Shown in pieces: positions 17,638 to 26,352 of a DNA stretch of 64,000 bases (position 1 is its first letter; the number at the start of each line of letters is the position of its first letter). Location of the stretch: assembly GCF_014212315.1 (NCBI RefSeq), contig NZ_JACKXE010000001.1:2604001-2668000 (forward strand), in the 5' to 3' direction. This stretch comes from Nocardioides luti (GTDB lineage Bacteria; Actinomycetota; Actinomycetes; Propionibacteriales; Nocardioidaceae). Below the pieces are notes generated by a model. The model did no database searches. It saw only the letters and a program-made list of their open reading frames with translations, and was not told where the DNA came from. Position numbers and translations under genes: made by a program.

Positions 17638-20600
17638 ATGTCGATCAAGGTCGCGCTCGAGCACCGCACCACCTACGACTTCGAGCGCCCCATCGCCGTG
17701 GCCCCGCACGTGGTCCGGCTGCGGCCGGCCCCGCACTGCCGCACCCCGATCGAGGCCTACTCCCTGCAGGTCGAGCCGAAGAACCACTTCGTCAACTGGC
17801 AGCAGGACCCGTTCGGCAACTGGCTGGCGCGCCTGGTCTTCCCGGAGCCGGTGAAGACCCTCGACATCACGGTCGGGCTGGTCGCGGACCTGATGGTGAT
17901 CAACCCGTTCGACTTCTTCGTGGAGGAGTACGCCGAGCGCTTCCCCTTCACCTACGAGCCCGCCCTGGCGGCCGACCTGGCGCCGTACCTCCGCCCCGTC
18001 GACGACAGCGCCGAGGCCGCCGCGTGGAAGGACCGCCTGCCGCCGCTGCCCGCGGACGGCACGCCCACCGTCGACTTCCTCGCGAACCTCAACAGCGCCG
18101 TCAACCGCGACATCGCCTACTCCGTGCGGATGGAGGCCGGGGTCCAGACGCCCGACGAGACCCTGCGCCTGGCCATCGGCTCCTGCCGCGACAGCGCGTG
18201 GCTGCTGGTCAGCCTGCTGCGGCAGTACGGCCTGGCCGCCCGCTTCGTCTCCGGCTACCTCGTCCAGCTCACCGCCGACGAGAAGGCGCTGGACGGGCCG
18301 AGCGGCCCGGAGCAGGACTTCACCGACCTGCACGCGTGGGCCGAGGTGTTCGTCCCCGGCGCCGGCTGGATCGGCCTGGACCCGACCAGCGCGCTCTTCG
18401 CCGGCGAGGGCCACATCCCGCTCTCGGCGACCCCGCACCCCAGCGCCGCCGCGCCGATCGAGGGCGCGACCGAGCCGACCGAGGTGACCTTCTCCTTCCA
18501 CAACGAGGTCCGCCGCATCCACGAGGACCCGCGCGTCACCAAGCCCTACACCGACGACGCCTGGGCCCGCATCGACGCGCTCGGCGAGGCCGTCGACAAG
18601 CGGCTCGAGGCCGGGGACGTCCGGCTCACCATGGGCGGCGAGCCGACCTTCGTCTCGCTCGACGACATGACCTCGGCGCAGTGGAACACCGCCGCCGACG
18701 GCCCCGAGAAGCGGCTACTGGCCAACGAGCTCGCGGAGCGGCTGCGGGAGACGTACGCCGCCGGCGGGGTCGTGCAACGCAGCCAGGGCAAGTGGTACCC
18801 CGGCGAGCCGCTCCCGCGCTGGCAGGTCGTGCTCCAGTGGCGCGCCGACGGGGAGCCGCTCTGGCAGGACCCCGCGCTGTTCGCGGACCCCTGGGGCGGC
18901 GCGGCCGCGGAGGGCGACGAGGACGGTTCCTCGCAGGCCGCGCACGCGCTGGCCGAGCGGATCACGCGGTCGCTCGGGCTGCCCGCGCACCTGCTGCACC
19001 CGGCGTACGAGGACCCGCTCGTGGTCCTCACCGCGGACGTCCGCAAGCCGCAGGGCGACCCGCCGCGGGTCGCCGAGGGCGAGATCGACGCCGACAGCCT
19101 CGCGCACCTCGACGCGGACGTGACCGAGCCGGTCGCCTGGGTGCTGCCGCTCGTCACCGGCGAGGACTGGACCGTCCCCGCGTGGTCGTTCCGCCGCGGC
19201 CGGCTGGTGCTGGCGCCGGGCACGTCCCCGGCCGGGCTCCGGCTGCCGCTGGACTCGATCGCCTGGGAGGCCGCGGAGCCGCCGGTCGACCCGTCGTACC
19301 TCCAGGCCGGGCCGCCGCTCGAGCCGAAGGTCCCGGCCGTGACGGTCGTCGACCCGAAGGACGTGCCGACCACCGCGCTGGTCATCGAGGCGCGCGACGG
19401 CTTCGTGCACGTCTTCCTGCCGCCGACCGAGCGGCTCGAGGACTACGCCGACCTGCTGCGGCTCGTCGAGGTCGCCGTGCGCCGGCTGGCGCAGCCGATC
19501 GTGCTCGAGGGCTACGGCCCGCCGCCCGACCCGCGCCTGACCCAGCTCAGCGTCACGCCCGACCCCGGCGTCATCGAGGTCAACGTGCAGCCGACCGCGA
19601 GCTGGGCCGAGCAGCGCGCGCTCACCGAGACGCTGTACGCCGCCGCGCGGGAGTCCCGGCTGACGACCGAGAAGTTCGACCTGGACGGGCTCCACACCGG
19701 GACCGGCGGCGGCAACCACATCACCCTGGGCGGCACCCAGCCGGTCGACTCGCCCCTGCTGCGGCGCCCCGACCTGCTGGTCAGCCTGATCACCTACTGG
19801 CAGCGCCACCCGTCCCTGTCCTACCTCTTCTCCGGCCGCTTCATCGGCCCCACCAGCCAGGCGCCGCGCTTCGACGAGGGCCGCCCGGAGGCGGTCTACG
19901 AGATGGAGATCGCGTTCGCCGAGATCGCCCGGCTGACCGCCGAGCAGGGGGACGAGCCCCGTCCCTGGCTGGTCGACCGCGCGCTGCGGCACCTGCTCAC
20001 CGACCTGACCGGCAACACCCACCGCGCCGAGTTCTGCGTCGACAAGTTGTACAGCCCCGACTCCTCGCGCGGGCGGCTCGGCCTGCTCGAGCTGCGGGGC
20101 TTCGAGATGCCGCCGCACCCGCAGATGGCGCTGGTCCAGGCGCTGCTGGTGCGGAGCCTGGTCGCGATGTTCTGGGAGCGGCCGCTCACCGCCCCCCTGG
20201 TGCGCTGGGGCACCGCCCTGCACGAGGACTTCCTGCTGCCGCAGGGCGTGATCCGCGACATCGGGGAGGTCGTCGACGACCTGCGCGCGCACGGCCTGGA
20301 CTTCGAGTCCTCGTGGCTGGACCCGTTCACCGAGTTCCGCTTCCCGCGGATCGGGATGACCCGGGTGGGGGACGTCGAGCTCGAGCTGCGGGCCGCCATC
20401 GAGCCCTGGCACGTGCTCGGCGAGGAGGCGACCGGCGCCGGCACCTCGCGCTTCGTCGACTCCTCGGTCGAGCGGCTCCAGGTCACCGTCCGCGGGCTCG
20501 ACCCGCACCGGCACCTGGTGACCTGCCAGGGCGTGCCGGTGCCGCTGACCCCGACCGGGGTGAGCGGCGAGTTCTACGCCGGCGTGCGCTACCGCGCCTG

Positions 20601-20925
20601 GCAGCCGTGGTCGGCCCTGCACCCGTCGATCGAGGTGCACGCGCCGCTCCACGTCGAGGTCGTCGACGTCGCCTCCGCGACGTCGCTCGGCGGCGCGACG
20701 TACCGCACCGTCCACCCCGGCGGCCGGAGCTACGACACCCCGCCGATCAACGCCAATGAGGCCGAGGCCCGGCGGGCCAGCCGGTTCGAGGCGCGCGGGC
20801 ACACCCCGGGGGCGATCGACGTCGCCGCGCTGCGCGAGGCCGGCCGGCGTGCCGCCAGCGAGGAGTACCCACACACGCTCGACCTCCGGCGGGTCCCGCC
20901 GACCCGGCCGACGAGCAGCCCGTGA
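17638..20925 (+). CDS. Transglutaminase-like N-domain fused to DUF2126
   Basis: The 1095-residue protein begins with a bacterial transglutaminase N-domain (about 1-85) and a transglutaminase core with the full triad: Cys183 in IGSCRDSAW, His232 in LHAWAEVF and Asp248 in GLDPTSALF. The rest (about 300-1090) matches DUF2126, with MGGEPTFVSLDDM, HTGTGGGNHITLGG and LGLLELRGFEMPPHPQM as landmarks; the last two recall glutamine-synthetase-like/COOH-NH2 ligase chemistry. It overlaps the ATP-grasp gene by four bases. Families of this set are predicted to make and hydrolyse peptide-like amide bonds. No signal peptide is seen. Confidence 0.9.
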   Translation: MSIKVALEHRTTYDFERPIAVAPHVVRLRPAPHCRTPIEAYSLQVEPKNHFVNWQQDPFGNWLARLVFPEPVKTLDITVGLVADLMVINPFDFFVEEYAERFPFTYEPALAADLAPYLRPVDDSAEAAAWKDRLPPLPADGTPTVDFLANLNSAVNRDIAYSVRMEAGVQTPDETLRLAIGSCRDSAWLLVSLLRQYGLAARFVSGYLVQLTADEKALDGPSGPEQDFTDLHAWAEVFVPGAGWIGLDPTSALFAGEGHIPLSATPHPSAAAPIEGATEPTEVTFSFHNEVRRIHEDPRVTKPYTDDAWARIDALGEAVDKRLEAGDVRLTMGGEPTFVSLDDMTSAQWNTAADGPEKRLLANELAERLRETYAAGGVVQRSQGKWYPGEPLPRWQVVLQWRADGEPLWQDPALFADPWGGAAAEGDEDGSSQAAHALAERITRSLGLPAHLLHPAYEDPLVVLTADVRKPQGDPPRVAEGEIDADSLAHLDADVTEPVAWVLPLVTGEDWTVPAWSFRRGRLVLAPGTSPAGLRLPLDSIAWEAAEPPVDPSYLQAGPPLEPKVPAVTVVDPKDVPTTALVIEARDGFVHVFLPPTERLEDYADLLRLVEVAVRRLAQPIVLEGYGPPPDPRLTQLSVTPDPGVIEVNVQPTASWAEQRALTETLYAAARESRLTTEKFDLDGLHTGTGGGNHITLGGTQPVDSPLLRRPDLLVSLITYWQRHPSLSYLFSGRFIGPTSQAPRFDEGRPEAVYEMEIAFAEIARLTAEQGDEPRPWLVDRALRHLLTDLTGNTHRAEFCVDKLYSPDSSRGRLGLLELRGFEMPPHPQMALVQALLVRSLVAMFWERPLTAPLVRWGTALHEDFLLPQGVIRDIGEVVDDLRAHGLDFESSWLDPFTEFRFPRIGMTRVGDVELELRAAIEPWHVLGEEATGAGTSRFVDSSVERLQVTVRGLDPHRHLVTCQGVPVPLTPTGVSGEFYAGVRYRAWQPWSALHPSIEVHAPLHVEVVDVASATSLGGATYRTVHPGGRSYDTPPINANEAEARRASRFEARGHTPGAIDVAALREAGRRAASEEYPHTLDLRRVPPTRPTSSP

Positions 20926-23405
20926 CGGTCCTCCGGGACTACGCCGCCACGGTCACGCAGGGCACGCTCGGCGCCGAGGGGGAGCAGGCCCGCTACGACG
21001 AGGTCGTCAACCCCGACGGCTCGCTGCGCCCGGCGTGGAAGGGCCTCGCCGAGGTCGCGGTCGCCCTGACCGCGCGCGACCTGCTGCGCGTCGACGGGGA
21101 CATCCGCCGCTTCCTCGCCGACGACGGCGTCACCTACGCCCGCCCCGGCACCGGCGTCGGGCCGTGGCGCCTCGACCCGGTCCCGCTCGTCATCGACGCC
21201 GCCGCCTGGACGCCGCTCGAGGTCGGCCTCGCCCAGCGGGCCGAGCTCCTCAACGCCGTCCTCGCCGACCTGTACGGCGACCAGACGCTGCTCACCTCCG
21301 GGGCGCTCCCGGCCGCGGTGGTGCTCGGGCACAGCGGCTTCGTCCGCAGCGTCGCCCGGGCGTCGGCCACCGACCCGCGGCCGCTGGTCGTCAGCGCCAC
21401 GGACCTGGGCCGCACCGTCTCCGGCGAGTGGCGGGTGCTCGCCGACCGGGCGCAGGCGCCGTCCGGGCTCGGCTACGCGATGGAGAACCGCCGCGTGGTC
21501 TCCCGGGTGATGCCGGAGCTCTACCGCGAGGCCGGGCTGCACCGGATGGAGCCGTACTTCTCGGCGCTCCGCTCCGCCCTCATCCAGTCCGCCCCCGGTG
21601 ACCCCGCCGACCCGCGCGTGGTCGTCCTGTCGCCGGGGACGGCCAGCGAGACGGCGTACGACCAGGCGAACCTGTCCTCGATGCTCGGCTTCCCGCTCGT
21701 CCAGGGCAGCGACCTGCTGATGCGCGACGGCGCGATCTTCCTCAAGGTGCCCGGGCGGCTCGAGCGCGTGCACGTGATCCTGCGCCGCGTCGACGCCGCG
21801 TGGAGCGACCCCCTCGAGCTGCGCGGCGACTCGCAGCTCGGCGTCGCCGGGCTCACCGAGGCCGTGCGCCGCGGCACCGTCCGCGTCGTCAACGGCCTGG
21901 GCGCCGGGGTGCTCGAGAACCCGGCCCTGCTGCCCTACCTGCCCGCGCTCTGCGAGCGGCTGCTGGGCGAGCCGCTCCGGCTGCCGTCGGTGCCCACCTG
22001 GTGGTGCGGCGACCCGGACGGCCTCGCCCACGTGCTCGCCCACCTCGACACGCTGGCGGTCCGCGCGATCGACGGCGAGGCCGAGGAGCTGGCCGGGCGG
22101 GGGCCCGACGAGCTGCGCGCGCTGGTGCAGGCCGCGCCGTACCGCTTCGTCGGGCAGGAGCGGCTCGCGCTCTCGCAGTCGCCGACGCTGCGCTACGGCC
22201 AGGTGCGACCGCAGACGGTGACGCTGCGGGCCTTCACGCTGCGCTACGGCTCGGCCTACCGCCCGCTCGTCGGCGGGCTCGCGAACGTCCTCGAGGGCGG
22301 GCGCAGCACCGCCGGCCGCACGCTCACCACCAAGGACGTGTGGGTGCTCAAGGCGGCCCCGGACGCCCCCGACCAGGGCCTCGCGGACGTGCTGCCGCTG
22401 ACCCGGACCCGCTCGATCTCCGCGCTCGTCCCGCGCGTGCTGGAGGACATGTTCTGGGTCGGGCGCTACGCCGAGCGCGCCGAGGACCTGCTCCGCCTCG
22501 TCATCACGACCCACGCGCTCGCCGACGACCAGCAGGTCCGGCCGGTGCTCATGGACGCCGTACGCCGGCTGGCTGGCTCGCGCTTCGACGAGACCGAGCT
22601 CGACCGCGAGTTCCGCTCGCTCGTGCTGGACCCGCACCGCTCCGGCTCGGTCGCCCACGCGCTCGCCGGGCTGCGCGACGCGGGCATGGGCGTGCGCGAC
22701 CAGCTCTCGCCGGACACCTGGCGGGTCTTCGGCGTCGTGGACCGGGCCCGCGAGGCGCTGGAGTCCTCCCAGCACAGCCACCAGGTCGCCGAGAGCGCCG
22801 GGCGGATGCTGACCGGGATCCTCTCGCTGCAGGGCGTGACCGCGAGCATGATCCGCGACCCCGGCTGGCACATGATCGGCGCCGGGCGCGCGCTCGAGCG
22901 GGCCGTGCAGCTGTGCCACCTGCTGCGCGCCACGACGACCGTGCGCCGGGGCATCGACGTGGACCGGGGCGTGCTCAACGCGGTGCTGGCCGCCTCCGAG
23001 AGCGCGGTCACCCACCGGCGCCGCTACCGCGGCTACGTCCGGCCGGCCAGCGTCCTCGACCTGCTGCTGATGGACCCGGAGAACCCGCGCTCGCTGGCGT
23101 TCAGCCTCGCCGAGGCGTCGACCCACCTGGCCGCGATGCCGGCCTCGACCGGGTCCGCCCGTCCCGAGCGGCTGCTCGACGACCTCCGCGGCCAGCTCGC
23201 CGCCACCGACGTGGCCGCGCTGGTCACGATCGGCGGCACCGAGCGTCCCAACCTCGAGGCCTTCCTCGACGCGTTCCTGCTCCAGCTCGGCCGGCTCGCC
23301 GACGCCGTCGCCGAGCTGCACTTCGCCAGCGGCCCGGCGCCGCGGACCTTCGGCTCGGCGCTCCTGGCGCCGTCCGCGCCCGTCACTCCCGTGGAGGTCC
23401 GATGA
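20922..23405 (+). CDS. Circularly permuted ATP-grasp (DUF404/407) fused to alpha-E domain (DUF403)
   Basis: This 827-residue fusion has an N-terminal circularly permuted ATP-grasp ligase (about 1-480; GYAMENRRVVSRVMPELY, RRVDAAWSDPLELRGDSQLGVAGL, VWVLKAA) and a C-terminal helical alpha-E domain (about 500-800; PRVLEDMFWVGRYAERAEDLLRL, RRYRGYVRPASVLDLLLMDPENPRSL). In many bacteria these are two separate genes; the fusion confirms that they work together. The ATP-grasp part would activate a carboxylate for amide bond formation. The GTG start overlaps the upstream stop and its own stop overlaps the next ATG, so translation of all three is coupled. Confidence 0.9.
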   Translation: MTVLRDYAATVTQGTLGAEGEQARYDEVVNPDGSLRPAWKGLAEVAVALTARDLLRVDGDIRRFLADDGVTYARPGTGVGPWRLDPVPLVIDAAAWTPLEVGLAQRAELLNAVLADLYGDQTLLTSGALPAAVVLGHSGFVRSVARASATDPRPLVVSATDLGRTVSGEWRVLADRAQAPSGLGYAMENRRVVSRVMPELYREAGLHRMEPYFSALRSALIQSAPGDPADPRVVVLSPGTASETAYDQANLSSMLGFPLVQGSDLLMRDGAIFLKVPGRLERVHVILRRVDAAWSDPLELRGDSQLGVAGLTEAVRRGTVRVVNGLGAGVLENPALLPYLPALCERLLGEPLRLPSVPTWWCGDPDGLAHVLAHLDTLAVRAIDGEAEELAGRGPDELRALVQAAPYRFVGQERLALSQSPTLRYGQVRPQTVTLRAFTLRYGSAYRPLVGGLANVLEGGRSTAGRTLTTKDVWVLKAAPDAPDQGLADVLPLTRTRSISALVPRVLEDMFWVGRYAERAEDLLRLVITTHALADDQQVRPVLMDAVRRLAGSRFDETELDREFRSLVLDPHRSGSVAHALAGLRDAGMGVRDQLSPDTWRVFGVVDRAREALESSQHSHQVAESAGRMLTGILSLQGVTASMIRDPGWHMIGAGRALERAVQLCHLLRATTTVRRGIDVDRGVLNAVLAASESAVTHRRRYRGYVRPASVLDLLLMDPENPRSLAFSLAEASTHLAAMPASTGSARPERLLDDLRGQLAATDVAALVTIGGTERPNLEAFLDAFLLQLGRLADAVAELHFASGPAPRTFGSALLAPSAPVTPVEVR

Positions 23406-24280
23406 GGTACCTCGTGCGCCACGTGACGACGTACACCTACGACGACGACGTCACCGACAGCCTCGGCATCGCCCACCTGGTCCCGCGCTCGCTGCCGTGG
23501 CAGGTGGTGGGGGAGCACCGGCTCGTCGTCGACCCCGAGCCCGGCGACCTGTCGCAGGACGTGGACTACCACGGCAACACCGCCACCTACTTCCAGGTGA
23601 CCCGCCCGCACCGGGTCCTCGAGGTCACCGCCACGACCGAGGTCGACGTCGTGCCCACGGCGTACGACGACGGCGCGCTCGCGACGCCGTGGGAGGACCT
23701 CCGCCCGCTGCTCGACCCGGTGCGGCCGGGCGCGGCCGGCGCGGCGGACTTCGCGCTGCCCTCGGCCCAGGTGGTGCTGACCCCGGCGACGCGGGACTAC
23801 GCGGCCGCGTCGCTGCGGCCGGGACGACCGGTGGGGGAGGCGGTCACCGACCTGGTGCAGCGGATCCACCGCGACTTCGAGTACGACAAGACCGCGACGA
23901 CGGTGACCTCCACCATCGACGACATCGTCGCGTCGCGCGCGGGGGTCTGCCAGGACTTCGCGCACCTGCTGCTGTCCTGCCTGCGTGGGCACGGCCTGGC
24001 CGGTCGCTACGTCAGCGGCTACCTCGCCACGGAGCCGGCGCCCGGGCAGGAGCGGCTCGTCGGCGCGGACGCCTCGCACGCGTGGGTGGCGGTCTGGCTC
24101 GGCGGCGACGCCTGGCTGGCCGTCGACCCGACCAACGACCAGCGCGCCGACGACCGCTACGTCACGGTCGCGTGGGGGCGCGACTACGGCGACGTGCCGC
24201 CGGTGAAGGGCGTGATCTTCACCGAGGCGACGACCTCCACGCTGCTCGTCTCCGTCGACGTGGCGCCCGTCACCGGCTGA
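23402..24280 (+). CDS. Transglutaminase-like cysteine peptidase/transferase
   Basis: The 292-residue protein has a transglutaminase N-domain (about 1-80) and core with Cys183 in GVCQDFAHLLLS, His226 in SHAWVAVWL and Asp242 in VDPTNDQ, a complete catalytic triad. It is smaller than the operon's first protein and has no extra domain. Members of this family cleave or form amide bonds. The ATG overlaps the ATP-grasp/alpha-E stop (ATGA). It is the last overlapping gene of the set; a zinc peptidase gene follows after 60 bases. Confidence 0.9.
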   Translation: MRYLVRHVTTYTYDDDVTDSLGIAHLVPRSLPWQVVGEHRLVVDPEPGDLSQDVDYHGNTATYFQVTRPHRVLEVTATTEVDVVPTAYDDGALATPWEDLRPLLDPVRPGAAGAADFALPSAQVVLTPATRDYAAASLRPGRPVGEAVTDLVQRIHRDFEYDKTATTVTSTIDDIVASRAGVCQDFAHLLLSCLRGHGLAGRYVSGYLATEPAPGQERLVGADASHAWVAVWLGGDAWLAVDPTNDQRADDRYVTVAWGRDYGDVPPVKGVIFTEATTSTLLVSVDVAPVTG

Positions 24281-24334
24281 GCGCGTCCACCGACACTCTC
24301 GGGTGAGCCCCGGCTCCCGGCGCTGTGCGAGGCT

Positions 24335-24340
24335 TTCGCG
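24335..24340 (+). promoter_or_regulatory. Possible start region of zinc peptidase gene
   Basis: GAGGCT at 24329-24334 followed by these six bases (TTCGCG) precedes the GTG at 24341. It is a weak match to the leaderless pattern, so the peptidase may be made from its own promoter as well as by read-through. Confidence 0.25.
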
Positions 24341-25339
24341 GTGAAGGCCTTCCGCTGCCGGGTGTGCGACAACCCCCTCTACTTCGAGAACTCCGTCTGC
24401 GTCTCCTGCGGGAGCAGCCTCGGCTTCTCCCGCGAGGAGCGTGCGATCGTCCCGGTCGACGAGAACGGGCGGTACGTCGACGCGTCCGGCGCCGGCTGGT
24501 TCGTCTGCGCGAGCCTCAACCTGAGCGGCTGCACCTGGCTCACGCCGGTGCAGGGCGGGCTCTGCTCGTGCTGCCGGCTGACCCGGACCCGGCCCAGCGA
24601 CGACGACGTCGAGGGCCTCGAGAACTTCCCGGCGGCCGAGCAGGCCAAGCGGCACCTGGTCTTCGAGCTCGACACCCTCGGCTTCCCGGTCATCGGCAAG
24701 GACCAGGACGAGGTGAACGGCCTGGCCTTCGACCTGCTGAGCAGCGTCGAGGAGAACGTCGTCATCGGGCACGAGAACGGCGTCATCACGATCGACCTCG
24801 CGGAGAGCGACGACGCCTACCGCGAGAAGGTCCGCGCGCAGCTCGCCGAGCCGTACCGCACGATGCTCGGCCACTTCCGGCACGAGGTCGGCCACTACTA
24901 CGAGTGGCAGCTGGTCCAGGGTGACGAGCGGTTCAACCGCTGCCGCGAGCTCTTCGGCGACGAGTCGAAGGACTACCAGGCCGAGATCGACCGGCACTAC
25001 GAGGAGGGTCCCCCGGCGGGCTGGGAGGAGGAGTACATCTCCACCTACGCGACGATGCACCCCTTCGAGGACTTCGCCGAGACCTGGGCGCACTACCTCC
25101 ACATCTGCGACACCATCGAGAGCGCCGGCGAGTACGGCCTCACCGCCGTCAGCTCCCCGCGCCTGTTCTCCAACTTCCGCGACCTCGTCGTCGGGGTCTG
25201 GGTGCCGCTGTCGATCGCGCTCAACATGATCAACCGCAGCATGGGCAAGGAGGACCTCTACCCCTTCGTGATCCCCGCCCCGGTCCTCGACAAGCTCGAC
25301 TTCGTCGCGTCGCTCGCCGCCGATCCGCAAGATGGTTGA
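24341..25339 (+). CDS. Zinc-ribbon zinc metallopeptidase (putative zinc-binding peptidase family)
   Basis: The 332-residue protein starts with a zinc ribbon (CRVC at 6-9 and CVSC), has further Cys in CASLNLSGC and CSCC, then a zincin domain with HEVGHYYEW (His181, Glu182, His185). A later EDFAETWAHYLH supplies possible third ligands. It matches the 'putative zinc-binding metallopeptidase' family (PF15887-like), which often lies next to transglutaminase/ATP-grasp/alpha-E genes. Its probable role is processing a peptide made or attached by that system. No signal peptide is present. Confidence 0.82.
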   Translation: MKAFRCRVCDNPLYFENSVCVSCGSSLGFSREERAIVPVDENGRYVDASGAGWFVCASLNLSGCTWLTPVQGGLCSCCRLTRTRPSDDDVEGLENFPAAEQAKRHLVFELDTLGFPVIGKDQDEVNGLAFDLLSSVEENVVIGHENGVITIDLAESDDAYREKVRAQLAEPYRTMLGHFRHEVGHYYEWQLVQGDERFNRCRELFGDESKDYQAEIDRHYEEGPPAGWEEEYISTYATMHPFEDFAETWAHYLHICDTIESAGEYGLTAVSSPRLFSNFRDLVVGVWVPLSIALNMINRSMGKEDLYPFVIPAPVLDKLDFVASLAADPQDG

Positions 25340-25348
25340 TCGTTCACC

Positions 25349-25354
25349 TAGAGT
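25349..25354 (+). promoter_or_regulatory. -10 element TAGAGT, leaderless start
   Basis: TAGAGT lies six bases before the ATG at 25361 with no ribosome site. Confidence 0.5.
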
Positions 25355-25360
25355 GACGGG

Positions 25361-26326
25361 ATGAGCGACGAGACCGAGTCCCCGACGTACGTCGACGAGG
25401 GCAAGGAGTTCACCCGGGACACGAACTACATCCCGGACCGGATCACCCGCGACAGCGAGGAGTGGCCGGTCGAGCCCGGCCGCTACCGGCTGATCGCCGC
25501 GCCGGCCTGCCCGTGGGCGAACCGCGCGCTGATCGTGCACCGGCTGCTCGGGCTCGAGGACGTCATCTCCGTCGGCCGCCCCGGCCCCACGCACGACGCG
25601 CGCAGCTGGACCTTCGACCGCGACCCCGGCGGCGTCGACCCGGTGCTCGGCATCGAGCGGCTCCAGGAGGCGTACTTCGCCCGGTTCCCCGGCTACGAGC
25701 GCGGCATCACGGTGCCGGCGATCGTCGAGGTCGCGACCGGCAAGGTCGTCACCAACGACTTCCCGTGGATCACCCACGACCTCGCCACCGAGTGGACCGA
25801 GCACCACCGCCCCGGTGCCCCCGACCTGTGGCCGGCCGACCTCCGCGAGGAGATGGACGAGGTCATGCAGCGGGTGTTCACCGAGGTGAACAACGGCGTC
25901 TACCGGTGCGGCTTCGCGGGCTCGCAGGAGGCCTACGAGGCGGCGTACGACCGGCTCTGGACCGCCCTGGACTGGCTCGAGGAGCGGCTCACCGACCGGC
26001 GCTTCCTGATGGGGGACCGGATCACCGAGGCCGACGTCCGCCTCTTCACGACGCTGGCGCGCTTCGACGCGGTCTACCACGGCCACTTCAAGTGCAACCG
26101 GCAGAAGCTGACCGAGCTGCCCGCGCTGTGGGGCTACGCGCGCGACCTCTTCCAGACGCCCGGCTTCGGCGAGACGATCGACTTCGAGCAGATCAAGGCG
26201 CACTACTACGTCGTGCACACCGACATCAATCCCACCGGGATCGTCCCGGTCGGGCCGGACCCGGCCGTCTGGGAGAAGCCGCACGGGCGCGAGGCGCTCG
26301 GCGGCGAGACGATCGCTCCCTGGTAG
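25361..26326 (+). CDS. Thiol-hydroquinone reductase of the Xi/Omega GST family (YqjG/ECM4-like)
   Basis: The 321-residue protein has an N-terminal thioredoxin fold with the catalytic CPWANR motif (Cys50), VVTNDFPWITHDL, and a C-terminal helical GST domain with the signature VYHGHFKCNRQKL. Family members reduce glutathionyl-hydroquinones through a mixed disulphide on the Cys. Actinobacteria use mycothiol instead of glutathione, so the physiological partner here is probably a mycothiol or other thiol conjugate. It is cytoplasmic and appears to be monocistronic. Confidence 0.88.
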   Translation: MSDETESPTYVDEGKEFTRDTNYIPDRITRDSEEWPVEPGRYRLIAAPACPWANRALIVHRLLGLEDVISVGRPGPTHDARSWTFDRDPGGVDPVLGIERLQEAYFARFPGYERGITVPAIVEVATGKVVTNDFPWITHDLATEWTEHHRPGAPDLWPADLREEMDEVMQRVFTEVNNGVYRCGFAGSQEAYEAAYDRLWTALDWLEERLTDRRFLMGDRITEADVRLFTTLARFDAVYHGHFKCNRQKLTELPALWGYARDLFQTPGFGETIDFEQIKAHYYVVHTDINPTGIVPVGPDPAVWEKPHGREALGGETIAPW

Positions 26327-26339
26327 TCCCTCCACCGGG

Positions 26340-26345
26340 GACAAT
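26340..26345 (+). promoter_or_regulatory. -10-like GACAAT
   Basis: GACAAT lies seven bases before the ATG at 26353 and favours it over the ATG at 26344, which overlaps the box. Confidence 0.4.
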
Positions 26346-26352
26346 GGGTCGC

